Origin: Chloroflexota bacterium
Lineage (GTDB): Bacteria > Chloroflexota > UBA11872 > VXOZ01
DNA: 64,000 nucleotides
Assembly: GCA_958295775.1 (NCBI GenBank)
Contig: CATQHC010000005.1
Coordinates: 62,001 to 126,000 of the forward strand
Direction of reading: 5' to 3'
The notes under the pieces are model-generated. The model searched no databases and was not told the DNA's origin. It saw only the letters and a list, made by a program, of their open reading frames with translations. Positions within the stretch are counted from its first letter, which is position 1. The number at the start of each line of letters is the position of its first letter. The translations under genes and the position numbers were made by a program. Positions 16,695-25,392 of the stretch are shown here, piece by piece.

Positions 16695-17702
16695 CTAACT
16701 CAGCAATCCCAACTCCCGCTGCGTCTCCGCGACGCGCGCCAGCGCCGTCGCCGGCAGGGGGCCAAGATCGGAGATCGCCGCGTTCTGCTCGAGCTCAGCG
16801 GGATTCATGGCGCCGGGAATCACCGATGATACGCCGGAAAAGCTGAGGATGTAACGCAGGGCGGCTTCGCTCAGACTCCCCGCGATTCCTTCTTCGACCA
16901 GCCACAGGAAGGACTCCGCCTCCCGCAGACGCGCGGCGAGGCGTTCCTGAGGCATGAGACTGCGGTGGTCGTCCGGCGCGAACGCGTGATCCGCCGTGAA
17001 TGAGCCCGAGAGGAATCCGGAGGCGAGTGGCGACCGGATTACAATGCCGACGCCGCGCTCTTCGGCCATTGGCAAGAGCCGCTCGGTGGGTTCAGGTTCC
17101 AGCAGGCTGAAACCGATCTGTATGATCTCCGCGCGGCCGTCTTCCTCGATGAGCCGGATGGCCTCAGCCGTGGTCGTGGCGGAGACGCCAATGTGGCCGA
17201 CGTGCCTTTCTGCACGCAGCTCGACCAGCAGTCCCAGCGGGTCTTCGGCCATTTCGTCTGCGACCGGACTATGCAGTAACACACCTTCGATAAGGTCGGT
17301 CTGCAGGCGCTCCTGGCTGCGCTGCACGCTGGCGCGCAAGGCATCTCGGGAAAAGTCGCGGGCGAGGACCGGCGGCCCACCGTCAGCGGCCGGCAGGACG
17401 TGCTCGCCCCCTTTGGTCTCTACAAAGACCTCAATGTCCTTCAGATGTTGAGGCCGTTGACGCAACGCCTCGGCAATGTAAACTTCAGCTTCCGAGTACA
17501 CCGGCGCGGTGTCGATGAAGTTGAGACCCAGCGACAGCCCGTGATGGATGGTCTCCATCGCCGTCTCAAGGGTTACGGCGCCGTACGTGGCCGGACCCGA
17601 CCAGTAGCTGCCGCTCGTAATGAGCGCACCGCCCAACGGATACGTACCTAACCCGACTTCCGATACCTGGTGTCCTGTCTTACCCAACGGACGATAACGC
17701 AT
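16695..17702 (-). CDS. Aldo/keto reductase
   Basis: A 335-residue NAD(P)H-dependent (beta/alpha)8 oxidoreductase. The catalytic tetrad is visible: Asp and Tyr in 'FIDTAPVYSEAE', Lys in 'VFVETKGGE', and His in 'VLLHSPV'. The cofactor end has 'SSVIPGAMNPAELEQNAA'. The N-terminus 'RPLGKTGHQVSEVGLGTYPLGG' is typical of the AKR group of YccK/L-galactose-dehydrogenase-like enzymes. ATG at 17702 with AAGGGGA upstream. The neighbouring Gfo/Idh/MocA oxidoreductase gene on the same strand, 310 bases upstream, suggests sugar or polyol metabolism; the substrate is not known. Confidence 0.9.
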   Translation of the reverse strand: MRYRPLGKTGHQVSEVGLGTYPLGGALITSGSYWSGPATYGAVTLETAMETIHHGLSLGLNFIDTAPVYSEAEVYIAEALRQRPQHLKDIEVFVETKGGEHVLPAADGGPPVLARDFSRDALRASVQRSQERLQTDLIEGVLLHSPVADEMAEDPLGLLVELRAERHVGHIGVSATTTAEAIRLIEEDGRAEIIQIGFSLLEPEPTERLLPMAEERGVGIVIRSPLASGFLSGSFTADHAFAPDDHRSLMPQERLAARLREAESFLWLVEEGIAGSLSEAALRYILSFSGVSSVIPGAMNPAELEQNAAISDLGPLPATALARVAETQRELGLLS

Positions 17703-18012
17703 AGTTTCCCCTTCTCACTCGTCTATGTGGCCGGATTTCCTCAATCAAAAGTGTCACACTTGGACAGGAGCGACTTTGTATGTCATTCCGGTAAGTGTTG
17801 ACTAATTCGTTGACAGAATCTCCTATTTACTGGCAGCGTGACCGTACATGTCATACATGACGTTGAAACCACCGATAATTCCTATCAAAACTGTCAACGA
17901 ATTACCTGACACTTTCAAGAATGACTTTTGAGACAATCTTGGCGGCTTCCCGACTTCATTGCAGGCCAATCAGCAACAGTCCTATCACCAACGCGTAACC
18001 GGCTATGCCTGA
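17703..18012. other. Intergenic region holding an inverted-repeat element
   Basis: 310 bases between two minus-strand genes. Almost half is the inverted-repeat element at 17782-17925; the rest has no gene. Confidence 0.55.
17782..17925. repeat. Inverted-repeat element, MITE-like, ~144 bp
   Basis: A 35-base left arm (17782-17816, GTCATTCCGGTAAG...) and a right arm (17891-17925) are reverse complements at 28 of 35 positions, including a perfect TAATTCGTTGACAG block. The 74-base interior holds a smaller GTCAT-AC-ATGAC palindrome. It has no coding capacity. It could be a non-autonomous transposon remnant or a large cruciform; no target duplication was identified. Confidence 0.5.
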
Positions 18013-19179
18013 TTACCCACCCAGCGCCTCCCAATCTTTCAAAGGAAAGTCGATGCGCCGGCCCTCCTGCGCGGCGAGATACGCGCCCTCTACCACTTCC
18101 AGCGCCCGGGCGCCGTCGATACCGTTGGATTCCGGTTCGCGGTCCTCGCGAATAGCGGTTAGGAGTTCCTTCTCCTGGGCGGTGAAGCCTCCCGCATACG
18201 GCACGTGCAGCACGAGCTTTTCATTGGCCATTTCCGGATTGTTGCGGTGCGGCTGCTCGAAGGTGCAATCGGCAAAGGCCTGGGCAACTTGCGGCTCGTC
18301 AAACGTCAGCCACGGGAGCTTGTTACTGAATAGCGTGATCGTGGCATCGGAGCCGTGGCCAATGCCGCCGTCAAGTTTCACGTAGCCCTCGCTGCCGGTC
18401 ACGAAGATCTCGCGGTGCTGGGGCCCCTGCAGGCACCACACCATTTCAAACACGCCGATGGCGCCGCTATTGAAGCGAAAGAGTACGTGGGAGGTGGTCT
18501 CGATCTCCGCCGTTTCCCAGAGGAAGTTGTCGAACTCCGCGCCCGCGACGTGCTTCACGCCGCTGCCTTCCCAGAAAAGCAGCGTATCGATGTAGTAACA
18601 GCCGTCGCGATGCAACGCGCCGCCGCCGGCCGTGGCCTTGCCGAGTTTCCAACCCATGTTGGAGCGGGCCCCCTGCGTGATCACGTCCTTGTGCAGCATG
18701 TGACGCTCGAGCACATGGTAGATGTCGCCGATGAGCCCGGCGTCCAGGATGCGCTTTACCGCGCGGGCAGGAGGCTCGAAACGGTCGCGGTCGGCGGTCA
18801 TGAGCTTCACACCGGCGTCGCGGCATGCGCGCAGGGCTTCAACAGCCTCATCCATGTTGAGCACCAACGGCTTTTCGCAGAGGATGTGCACACCGGCCTC
18901 GGCCGCCGCCAGAATAGCGGGCAAGTGGAGGTGATGGGGCAGGCAGATATCCACGGCCTGCACTTCCGGCCGCTTGACCACCTCGGCAAAGTCGGAAGCC
19001 GCAGCCCTGGCGCCGTACTGCTGCACCCTGGCTTCGGCGCGTTCCAGGTCGTTGTCGCAAGCCACCTCCAGCCGTGCCTCTCCGGCCTTTTCCAGGCGCT
19101 GCCAACCGTCGAAATGAGGATGGGAAATGCCGCCGCACCCCAGGACCGCTACCCCTATCGGACCGCTCGTCGTCGCCAT
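18013..19179 (-). CDS. Gfo/Idh/MocA family oxidoreductase
   Basis: A 388-residue NAD(P)-dependent sugar/inositol dehydrogenase-type enzyme. The N-terminal Rossmann fold starts 'IGVAVLGCGGISHPHFDGW', with the conserved Lys-containing 'ILCEKPLVLNMDEA', and the C-terminal domain has 'GGALHRDGCYYIDTLLF', where the H-x5-D pair sits at the active site. The remainder, with 'GVFEMVWCLQGPQHREIF', forms the open beta-sheet domain. ATG at 19179 after GTGAG. Members act on sugars, inositols or amino sugars; the substrate cannot be read here. It shares strand and region with the aldo/keto reductase and solute-binding protein genes. Confidence 0.9.
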   Translation of the reverse strand: MATTSGPIGVAVLGCGGISHPHFDGWQRLEKAGEARLEVACDNDLERAEARVQQYGARAAASDFAEVVKRPEVQAVDICLPHHLHLPAILAAAEAGVHILCEKPLVLNMDEAVEALRACRDAGVKLMTADRDRFEPPARAVKRILDAGLIGDIYHVLERHMLHKDVITQGARSNMGWKLGKATAGGGALHRDGCYYIDTLLFWEGSGVKHVAGAEFDNFLWETAEIETTSHVLFRFNSGAIGVFEMVWCLQGPQHREIFVTGSEGYVKLDGGIGHGSDATITLFSNKLPWLTFDEPQVAQAFADCTFEQPHRNNPEMANEKLVLHVPYAGGFTAQEKELLTAIREDREPESNGIDGARALEVVEGAYLAAQEGRRIDFPLKDWEALGG

Positions 19180-19557
19180 GGTTGCTCACTTTCTCAGTTC
19201 AGCGTTACTGTCGTTTTTCGCGGGTTGTCTGTATGGTACGCCATCGGCGGCACTTTCGCCACACACCTTGCCGCTCAATTGTCAAGACCGAACTTTGGTG
19301 TCTGCCGCCGCGTACCGGAGTGGCAATAGCAGGCCCTGCAAGCGGCCCGCAAAGAGCCTGCATTTCTTCGATTCCATGGCTGCGCGAAATACCCTGCCCT
19401 TGTATTGGTTCCGCGCCAGCATAGTACAATGTTTCTGGAAGACTCTGTTTGCGGGAAGGGTGCCTGAGTCGGCGCGCAACCAGTCTTGCAGGCGTATCCT
19501 TGAGCAAGAAACAGCGCAATCCAACTCTGCGAGTACCGGCAAGAGAGCGCATGGAGC
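19180..19557. other. Divergent intergenic region
   Basis: 378 bases separating the oxidoreductase gene and the cytochrome gene, which are transcribed away from each other, so both promoters must be here. No repeat family member, RNA or convincing short gene was seen. Confidence 0.45.
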
Positions 19558-20067
19558 ATGAGCAAAAGAAAAACTGCAAACCGCCGTGGACTACCGGTTA
19601 ATCCGACGCTGATTATCGCTGCGGTGGCCTTGGTTGCGGTGACAATCGGACTTGCGGCTCTATGGGTGTTTGCCTGGAGCTCTGACGGGACAGATCGGGC
19701 GGACGCCTCCGACCCCAAGCTAGTGGCGCGCGGCGAAATCTTGTACCAGCAACATTGCGCCAGTTGCCACGGCGCAAACCTGGAAGGACAACCAAACTGG
19801 CGGGAACGCGATGCCGACGGCATGCTGCCCGCCCCGCCCCATGACATGACCGGGCACACGTGGCATCACAACGATGCGCTGCTCTTCGACGTGACGAAAT
19901 GGGGTTCCACCGCCGTCATTGGCGGCGACTACATGAGCAACATGCCCGGCTTTTCCGAGACAATGAGCGACGGCGACATCTGGGCGGTACTCGCCTACAT
20001 AAAGAGCACGTGGCCGCCGCAAGTTCAGGAGATCCAGTCGGAACTTGAGGACACGCGGCAGCAGTAG
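19558..20067 (+). CDS. Membrane-anchored monohaem cytochrome c
   Basis: A 169-residue class I cytochrome c. A basic N-terminus is followed by a membrane helix (residues ~17-40) that serves as signal anchor, leaving the haem domain outside. The haem site is C-A-S-C-H in 'YQQHCASCHGANLEG'; the distal Met ligand is likely in 'YMSNMPGFSETMSDGDIWAV', the usual C-terminal helix region ending 'LAYIKSTWP'. It probably carries electrons to a terminal oxidase or from a periplasmic dehydrogenase. It stands alone; the gene after it is convergent with a 32-bp palindrome between them. Confidence 0.9.
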   Translation: MSKRKTANRRGLPVNPTLIIAAVALVAVTIGLAALWVFAWSSDGTDRADASDPKLVARGEILYQQHCASCHGANLEGQPNWRERDADGMLPAPPHDMTGHTWHHNDALLFDVTKWGSTAVIGGDYMSNMPGFSETMSDGDIWAVLAYIKSTWPPQVQEIQSELEDTRQQ

Positions 20068-20104
20068 CTTTTGTCCGCCCGCCTATGGAAGAGACGCTGT
20101 GCCT

Positions 20105-20136
20105 GTGTAGGGGCACGACATGTCGTGCCCCTACAC
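20105..20136. repeat. Perfect 32-bp palindrome (family P)
   Basis: The arm GTGTAGGGGCACGACA is immediately followed by its reverse complement. It shares a 28-base core with 14093-14122. It sits between convergent genes, where it could end transcription from both sides. Confidence 0.8.
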
Positions 20137-20194
20137 GCGCGGGTCACCGATGGATAGCGGCCTCTGCCGCAACTAGACGAGGCAGCACCGCAGG

Positions 20195-21544
20195 TTACAC
20201 ACCCAGGACGAGGTTCCAGGTATAGGCGGCCTTGCCATTGGCGTTTTCGACCTGGCAAGTCACGTGATGCGATCCGGGTTCCAGCGTGGAAAAGTGCAGT
20301 GTGCCGGTGCGCTCTGCGTGTGGCTCCCCGTCTATGGTCCACGCATATCTCAGCGTGGGATCGATATGCTCCTCTGCGGGCAATGTGGCGTAGCCGATGT
20401 GGCGGTAGGCGAAGCCGCGGCCGGGGCCCAGGGCGCCGTCGGCTTGCAGCCAGCCCTCCAGCATGTCTCGGGCGGAATAGTAGAGCACGTAGCGGCCCGG
20501 CAGCTTGAGCACGTGGGGCGTGGAGGTGTAGCGGGCGTCGAACGCGTCCTTATTCGCGCTGGGCGGGAACACGGGATGTCCAACCCGGTCGGTCCACGCC
20601 TGGCCGTCCGCCGAGCGGGCAAACGTCAGGTCGAACCAGTCGCCGTAGGCGTCGTCCAATTGGCCGCGCGCAAAGCTCACGTCATCGCGCAGCGCCGCGC
20701 GGTGGCCGCCGTGCCACATCGCGAATCCCGGCCCGTCGCGTATGACGTGCGGATAGACGCACGACTTGTAGATGCCCTCCGGTTGAATGACGTCGGCGAT
20801 CTCTTCCCAATGAATGCCGTCCGGCGAGCGCAACAGCATGATGTGGCCGTAGATCGAACTGGGATCGGGGTCGCCCGCCGGCCGGGCGTTCGCCCACATG
20901 GTGAAGCTGCCGTCCGCTTCCTGAATAACGGAAGCACAGCGTCCGCTGCGGGTGACCGGCTCCGGGTGGATGTCCCACGCAATGCCGTCGGGGCTCTCGG
21001 CGTAGCCAACCTGCTGCGTCATCTCCACCAACTCACCATCGTCGGTCTGCTCCCAATGGGTGAGCGCGGAGAACCACATGCGGTACTTTCGCTCTTTCAG
21101 GTCGTAGAGCACGAACGGGCTTTGAAAGCACCAGCCCCAGCCGCCCGCGTCTTGCAGGGCTTGATCGGTGACGATGGGATTGCCGGGGTACTCCTCCCAA
21201 TGGATGCCGTCTTGCGAGGTGGCGTAGCCCAGATGGCAACTGGCCGGCCGCGGCGGGCCGGACGTACCCACGTACCACATCTTGTACATGCCGTCGGCGC
21301 GGATGACGCGCGGCATGTAGAGCATCACCCGCGACCAGTCCTGCGTGGTATTCGTGGTGGAAAGCACCGGCCGCTCCCGCCGCTGCCAATTCTGTTCGCG
21401 GGGCACTGTTTGGCAGGGCTCAATCTCTACACTGAGATCAACCGTCTCCCCAACCGCCAGCACAATCTCCGGGCCGGCCGGACTAACCGCACCTATGCGG
21501 GGCACGTACCAATCGGGAGGGGCGTTCTTAGGTATCAAAGTCAT
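20195..21544 (-). CDS. Five-bladed beta-propeller glycosidase-like protein (GH43/GH32 type)
   Basis: A 449-residue protein without signal peptide. It repeats the 'MYKMWYVG', 'GYATSQDGIHWEEYPGNPI', 'YRMWFSA', 'GYAESPDGIAWDIHPEPV' and 'LLRSPDGIHWEEI' pattern of glycosidase-like propellers. These repeats (aromatic-W strand then S-x-D-G-x-x-W) are common in GH32/GH43/GH130-related proteins. A short beta-sandwich tail begins near 'LRYAWTIDGEPHAERTG'. Catalytic acids could not be assigned with confidence, so activity on a beta-linked oligosaccharide is inferred only from fold. It is convergent with the cytochrome gene. Confidence 0.7.
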   Translation of the reverse strand: MTLIPKNAPPDWYVPRIGAVSPAGPEIVLAVGETVDLSVEIEPCQTVPREQNWQRRERPVLSTTNTTQDWSRVMLYMPRVIRADGMYKMWYVGTSGPPRPASCHLGYATSQDGIHWEEYPGNPIVTDQALQDAGGWGWCFQSPFVLYDLKERKYRMWFSALTHWEQTDDGELVEMTQQVGYAESPDGIAWDIHPEPVTRSGRCASVIQEADGSFTMWANARPAGDPDPSSIYGHIMLLRSPDGIHWEEIADVIQPEGIYKSCVYPHVIRDGPGFAMWHGGHRAALRDDVSFARGQLDDAYGDWFDLTFARSADGQAWTDRVGHPVFPPSANKDAFDARYTSTPHVLKLPGRYVLYYSARDMLEGWLQADGALGPGRGFAYRHIGYATLPAEEHIDPTLRYAWTIDGEPHAERTGTLHFSTLEPGSHHVTCQVENANGKAAYTWNLVLGV

Positions 21545-21572
21545 GAGTGTTCCACCCTAGCAAACGTCTGAG

Positions 21573-22421
21573 TTACCAATTCCGCAATAAGTGATCCGCT
21601 ATGCGGACCGCAGGTCTTGCTCCAATCGGATTGCTAGCACAAAAAAAGAGTTCGAACATCGGAGAGTTTTTCGAGTTCCTAAAAGTCCGAGGTGTTGGTG
21701 CAACCTTCGCAAACACCGATTCAAGTCTTTCACGGTATCTTTTAGCAATTCTATCGCTGCCTCGAAGGCGCTGCTGTGACGGCTCGCTAGACAGCAATGA
21801 TAGCTGTAGTGGGGTTTCGCTATACAATTCTACCCAATAGTTGCGTCCACCAAAGATCCTGTCTAGCTGGAGTGCCAACGAATCAGGTGGTTCCCTGCTA
21901 GTGGGCATCATGCGCGCAATCGCCATCAAGGGAAAGAGTATCCAGCAGTCGATCTTCTGCGTCCGTGCCAATTCTTCCACTGTGCTCCACGAGACTTGCG
22001 TGGCAAAAGGGTCAAGGAAGACTACGGCGCGTTCAGAGTTACCAAGAGTGGCACAGAATGCAGGCAGAGCACTATTGGCGTCCTCGTTGCGAATGCCAAT
22101 ATTACGATTAGGAAACTCTCTCTCCAACAACCTAAGAGATGCGCAACGGGCGGGATCCTTTTCAACGAATACAAGCCTATCAAAGGGCTTGTCCTGAACC
22201 TCTAAGGCGATACGCGGAGAGCCAGCACGGAATTCTTGGAGGCCTTCATAATCCTCCAAAACGTAGTCCGAGTTTGCCAAGTAGGTACCCTCTCCTGCGA
22301 AAGCATCAACGTATGTGAGTTGAAAAGGCTGGCTTTTAAGTGCGGTGGTGTAGGCATCCAGGTAGCGACCAAGGATTTCAAGCTTCTGATCTGTCCACGT
22401 ACCCCCAAAAGATGGTGACAT
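21573..22421 (-). CDS. Three-Cys-motif partner protein TcmP
   Basis: A 282-residue protein matching the TcmP family. 'FGGTWTDQKLEILGRYLDAY' followed by 'YVDAFAGEGTY' is the family's N-terminal signature and resembles a SAM-dependent methyltransferase glycine-rich loop. It is followed by 'LVFVEKDPARCASL' and 'ERAVVFLDPFATQVSW', where D-P-F takes the place of the catalytic D/N-P-P-Y-like segment. The family is defined by occurring next to a protein with a three-Cys motif, which is exactly the gene 14 bases upstream here. The biochemical role is not established. The pair has lower GC than its neighbours, suggesting acquisition. Confidence 0.85.
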   Translation of the reverse strand: MSPSFGGTWTDQKLEILGRYLDAYTTALKSQPFQLTYVDAFAGEGTYLANSDYVLEDYEGLQEFRAGSPRIALEVQDKPFDRLVFVEKDPARCASLRLLEREFPNRNIGIRNEDANSALPAFCATLGNSERAVVFLDPFATQVSWSTVEELARTQKIDCWILFPLMAIARMMPTSREPPDSLALQLDRIFGGRNYWVELYSETPLQLSLLSSEPSQQRLRGSDRIAKRYRERLESVFAKVAPTPRTFRNSKNSPMFELFFCASNPIGARPAVRIADHLLRNW

Positions 22422-22435
22422 TGATGCTGCTATTC

Positions 22436-23188
22436 CTATTCCGTCACCGGCATTTGTCGCCAGTGACGGCCATCAATCACTGCAGCATCGCCACCACGCT
22501 TGTTCCTTACACCGCCAAGCTGCTTTAGAAAGAAAGCAACTCCTGCGCCTTCTGATTGGTCGCGCAGGTTTCGCACCCAGTCCAAATTCATGGGTCTAGC
22601 GCCAGTGCCACTCTCGCCCCCCGCGATTACCCACTTAAGTGTCCCGTCGCTCAGCCAAGGGGTCAGTTCGATCTGTTCCAGCAAAGGTTCAGCAGAAACG
22701 AATCGAATAGGGGCAGGAAGCCTTGCCAGAACCGTAAGGCGTGGAGCGTACTTCTGGTTTTCCACCGATGTGCCCATCCAAATATTCGGATGCCAGCCAT
22801 CGGGAAAGGATTTTTTGTACTGATTCCACCAGCCGACAGCTCTTCCCGGTCTCTTCGTTAATACTTGAAACACGTGTCCTCGCTCGAATGCAGCTTGCTC
22901 CATCACTTTGAACATCTCAAGAACAAAATCAAAGGGGACACGGGAATGAAAGAGATCCGACATGCTGTTTACAAAGACACGTCTTGGTTTTTTCCAAGAT
23001 AGCGGGAGATGCAATCGCTCAGGTAGCAATTGAACATCATTGGGAGCAGTATTGTACCCTTTGACATCCATACCTCTTAGACGCGGATACATAGCGAACA
23101 TGTAGCAGTTGTCGCAGCCGGGCGAAACGCGAGTGCAGCCCGTTACCGGGTTCCAGGTTTCGTCTGTCCATTCAATCGCGGACGGCAT
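22436..23188 (-). CDS. DUF5131 / phage Gp37-Gp68 family three-Cys-motif protein
   Basis: A 250-residue protein beginning 'IEWTDETWNPVTGC', with the cluster C18-x6-C25-x2-C28 followed by Tyr. The family is known from phages and bacterial genomes and resembles radical-SAM proteins, although the spacing is not the canonical C-x3-C-x2-C. Other conserved blocks are 'VFVNSMSDLFH', 'VLTKRPGRA', 'WMGTSVENQKYA' and 'WVIAGGESG..ARPM'. The Cys set probably binds an iron-sulfur cluster; this is inferred. It forms an operon with tcmP. The ATG at 23188 lacks a strong ribosome binding site. Confidence 0.88.
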   Translation of the reverse strand: MPSAIEWTDETWNPVTGCTRVSPGCDNCYMFAMYPRLRGMDVKGYNTAPNDVQLLPERLHLPLSWKKPRRVFVNSMSDLFHSRVPFDFVLEMFKVMEQAAFERGHVFQVLTKRPGRAVGWWNQYKKSFPDGWHPNIWMGTSVENQKYAPRLTVLARLPAPIRFVSAEPLLEQIELTPWLSDGTLKWVIAGGESGTGARPMNLDWVRNLRDQSEGAGVAFFLKQLGGVRNKRGGDAAVIDGRHWRQMPVTE

Positions 23189-23338
23189 GCCAGGAATCCA
23201 ATGAGAATCGCTGAGAAGTGAATCCTAATTACCTATGATCCTTAAGAGCAGAATTCAGACAGCCTAACCAATAAACAACCCTAGAACAGAATAAAAGTCG
23301 GCTATTGGTCCCCAGCGGCCGTGGTGTCACCGCAATAG

Positions 23339-24880
23339 CTACCGCGAGTAGTTTGGCGCTTCCTTGGTCAGGATCACGTCGTGGGGGTGGGCTTCGCGGA
23401 GGCCGGCGGGGGTCATGCGGACGAAGCGCGCGTGCTCCTTCATTTCCTGGATGCTCGCGTTGCCGCAGTAGCCCATGGCCTGGCGCAAACCGCCTACGAG
23501 TTGGGTAACCAGGGCCGAGAGCGGACCCTTGTACTGCACGCGCCCCTCGATGCCTTCCGGCACGAGCTTCGCTTCCTCGCCGATGTAGTCTTGGAAGTAG
23601 CGGTCGCGGCTGGCGGTGCGCGCCTTCATAGCGCCGAGAGAGCCCATGCCGCGGTACTCTTTGAACTGCTCGCCTTGGTAGAGCACCACCTCGCCGGGAC
23701 TTTCTTCCACGCCGGCGAAGAGGGAGCCAATCATTACCGTGTCTGCGCCCGCGGCAATTGCCTTGGCCACGTCGCCCGCGTATTGGATACCGCCGTCGGC
23801 AATCACCGGAATGTCGTACTGGTTCGCAACGGCAACAACATCGGATATCGCCGTTATCTGGGGCACGCCGGTGCCGGTGACAACCCGGGTGGTGCAGATG
23901 GATGCCGGTCCAACGCCGACCTTCACCGCGTCCGCGCCGGCCTGTATAAGATCTTCCGCCGCGGCAGCCGTGGCAATGTTGCCGGCAATCACCGGCACGT
24001 CGAACAGCGTCTTGAACTTGCGCAGCGTTTCGATAACGCCCGCAGAGTGACCGTGGGCGCTATCCAGCACCAGCACGTCAACACCCGCGGCGACCACCTC
24101 TTGCGCACGCTTGATGCCCTCGACGTTCGTGCCGACGGCCGCGCCCACGCGCAGGCGGCCCTTCTCGTCTTTCGTTGCCAGCGGAAACTGGATCTTCTTG
24201 GCGATGTCCTTTACCGTAATCAGCCCTTTGAGCATGAAGCTGCTGTCAACCACCGGCACTTTTTCAATGCGATGGCGGCGCAGGACATCCTTCGCCTCTT
24301 CCAGCGTGGTGCCGACGGGAACCGTGATGAGGCCCTCTTTGGTCATCACGTTTTGCACGGGCTGGTCGAGGTTTTCCTCAAAGCGAATGTCGCGGTTGGT
24401 GAGAATGCCGACCAGCTTGCCATTCTCGGTAATGGGCACGCCGGAGATGTGGTAGCGTTCCATCAGGTCTACGGCCTGCCGCACGGTCGCACTGGGGCCC
24501 AGGGTGATGGGGTCGACGATCATGCCGGCTTCCGAACGCTTGACTTTGTCCACCTCGGCGGCCTGCACGTCGATTTCCAAATTGCGGTGAATGACACCGA
24601 GACCGCCTTCCCGCGCCAGCGCAATGGCAAGGCGCGCTTCAGTGACGGTATCCATGGCAGCAGAGATGAGGGGAATATTGAGGGCAATCGTCGGGGTCAG
24701 CCACGTGCGGGTGTCGGCATCTTTGGGGAGAACGGCAGAATAATCGGGAATGAGCACAACGTCGTCAAAAGTAAGGCCCTGTTTCACCAGCTTGGCATTG
24801 GACTCGGGGTCGCTGGTGGGAGCTAGGGGCTCAACTGCGGTAGGTATGCCCTCACTCCCGGCAGTATCATTCCGTATCAC
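23339..24880 (-). CDS. guaB: Inosine-5'-monophosphate dehydrogenase
   Basis: A 513-residue cytoplasmic enzyme that oxidises IMP to XMP with NAD+, the committed step to GMP. The catalytic barrel begins '[13 protein letters not shown]', is interrupted by two CBS domains (about residues 115-235, '[24 protein letters not shown]' region), and resumes with '[12 protein letters not shown]'. The active-site loop reads 'GPASICTTR': the catalytic Cys is kept, but the usual Gly before Ser is Ala. 'MGSLGAM' and the flap 'EGIEGRV' follow. GAGGAGG eight bases before the GTG at 24880 sets the start; a consensus TATAAT lies ~55 bases upstream. Confidence 0.95.
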   Translation of the reverse strand: MIRNDTAGSEGIPTAVEPLAPTSDPESNAKLVKQGLTFDDVVLIPDYSAVLPKDADTRTWLTPTIALNIPLISAAMDTVTEARLAIALAREGGLGVIHRNLEIDVQAAEVDKVKRSEAGMIVDPITLGPSATVRQAVDLMERYHISGVPITENGKLVGILTNRDIRFEENLDQPVQNVMTKEGLITVPVGTTLEEAKDVLRRHRIEKVPVVDSSFMLKGLITVKDIAKKIQFPLATKDEKGRLRVGAAVGTNVEGIKRAQEVVAAGVDVLVLDSAHGHSAGVIETLRKFKTLFDVPVIAGNIATAAAAEDLIQAGADAVKVGVGPASICTTRVVTGTGVPQITAISDVVAVANQYDIPVIADGGIQYAGDVAKAIAAGADTVMIGSLFAGVEESPGEVVLYQGEQFKEYRGMGSLGAMKARTASRDRYFQDYIGEEAKLVPEGIEGRVQYKGPLSALVTQLVGGLRQAMGYCGNASIQEMKEHARFVRMTPAGLREAHPHDVILTKEAPNYSR

Positions 24881-24937
24881 CGGCAGTCCCTCCTCTGCTG
24901 CAATAAACGCACACGCTCGCTGTTGTCTCTTGTCCCC

Positions 24938-24943
24938 ATTATA
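24938..24943 (-). promoter_or_regulatory. Candidate -10 element of guaB
   Basis: The minus strand carries an exact TATAAT about 55 bases before the guaB GTG start. The -35 position (TTCCGT-like at 17 bases) is weak, so the assignment rests on the -10 alone. Confidence 0.35.
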
Positions 24944-25195
24944 CGGCACGGTGTTTGACTACGGAACCGAAATAGCGGGCTTGGGAACGCTTTTCCTGGA
25001 GACTTTTCAACCACGCGACACGCAGTGCGACCTGCCCAATCGCCGCCAGAGTCATTGCCTGCGGCGCCTCTACTGTCTGCGACATCGCCGAAGAGGCGTG
25101 ACCCTGCGCCGTTCGCCCTGATCCTGCCTATCCTGACGTTGCCGAATGGTCGCTGGGTTGACTGTCTTGTATTACCACCTGAGAGCGACAGGTTT

Positions 25196-25224
25196 CCGTT
25201 CGTGCTGAGCTTGTCGAAGCATGT
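25196..25224. repeat. Family D dispersed repeat (partial)
   Basis: CCGTTCGTGCTGAGC followed by TTGTCGAAGCATG, a copy of the repeat whose complete palindromic form is at 28327-28365; here the closing arm is lost. Confidence 0.65.
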
Positions 25225-25357
25225 AGGGATACACCATGAGCCCTGTATTTAGTTGCATTCTTCACTGGCGATGCTACACGGCGCCATAGGTGTGCGCAGT
25301 TTCGTCTGCCTGAGCATGTAATCGAGAGGAAAACAAACCAAGTATTGCGATAGTACC

Positions 25358-25386
25358 TTGCATTTTTCGCGCTACCTAGATATTCT
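25358..25386 (+). promoter_or_regulatory. Candidate promoter of padR-like gene
   Basis: TTGCAT (25358-25363) and TATTCT (25381-25386) are 17 bases apart, and the ATG follows only six bases later, so the message would be nearly leaderless. The AT-rich ATATTCTATAT at the -10 is a plausible autoregulatory operator for a PadR repressor. Confidence 0.3.
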
Positions 25387-25392
25387 ATATAC

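Larger units (their letters stand above)
24881..25392. other. Divergent region between guaB and padR-like gene
   Basis: 512 bases containing the guaB -10 element, a family D repeat fragment at 25196-25224 and the padR-like promoter at the right end. No gene was supported. Confidence 0.5.

Noticed and set aside
20264-21571. A 435-codon open frame on the plus strand
   Set aside because: Antisense shadow of the beta-propeller glycosidase-like gene; no domain and no ribosome binding site.
23381-24826. A 481-codon open frame on the plus strand
   Set aside because: It lies entirely opposite guaB, whose protein is unmistakable; composition is His/Arg/Gly-rich as expected for an antisense shadow in GC-rich DNA.
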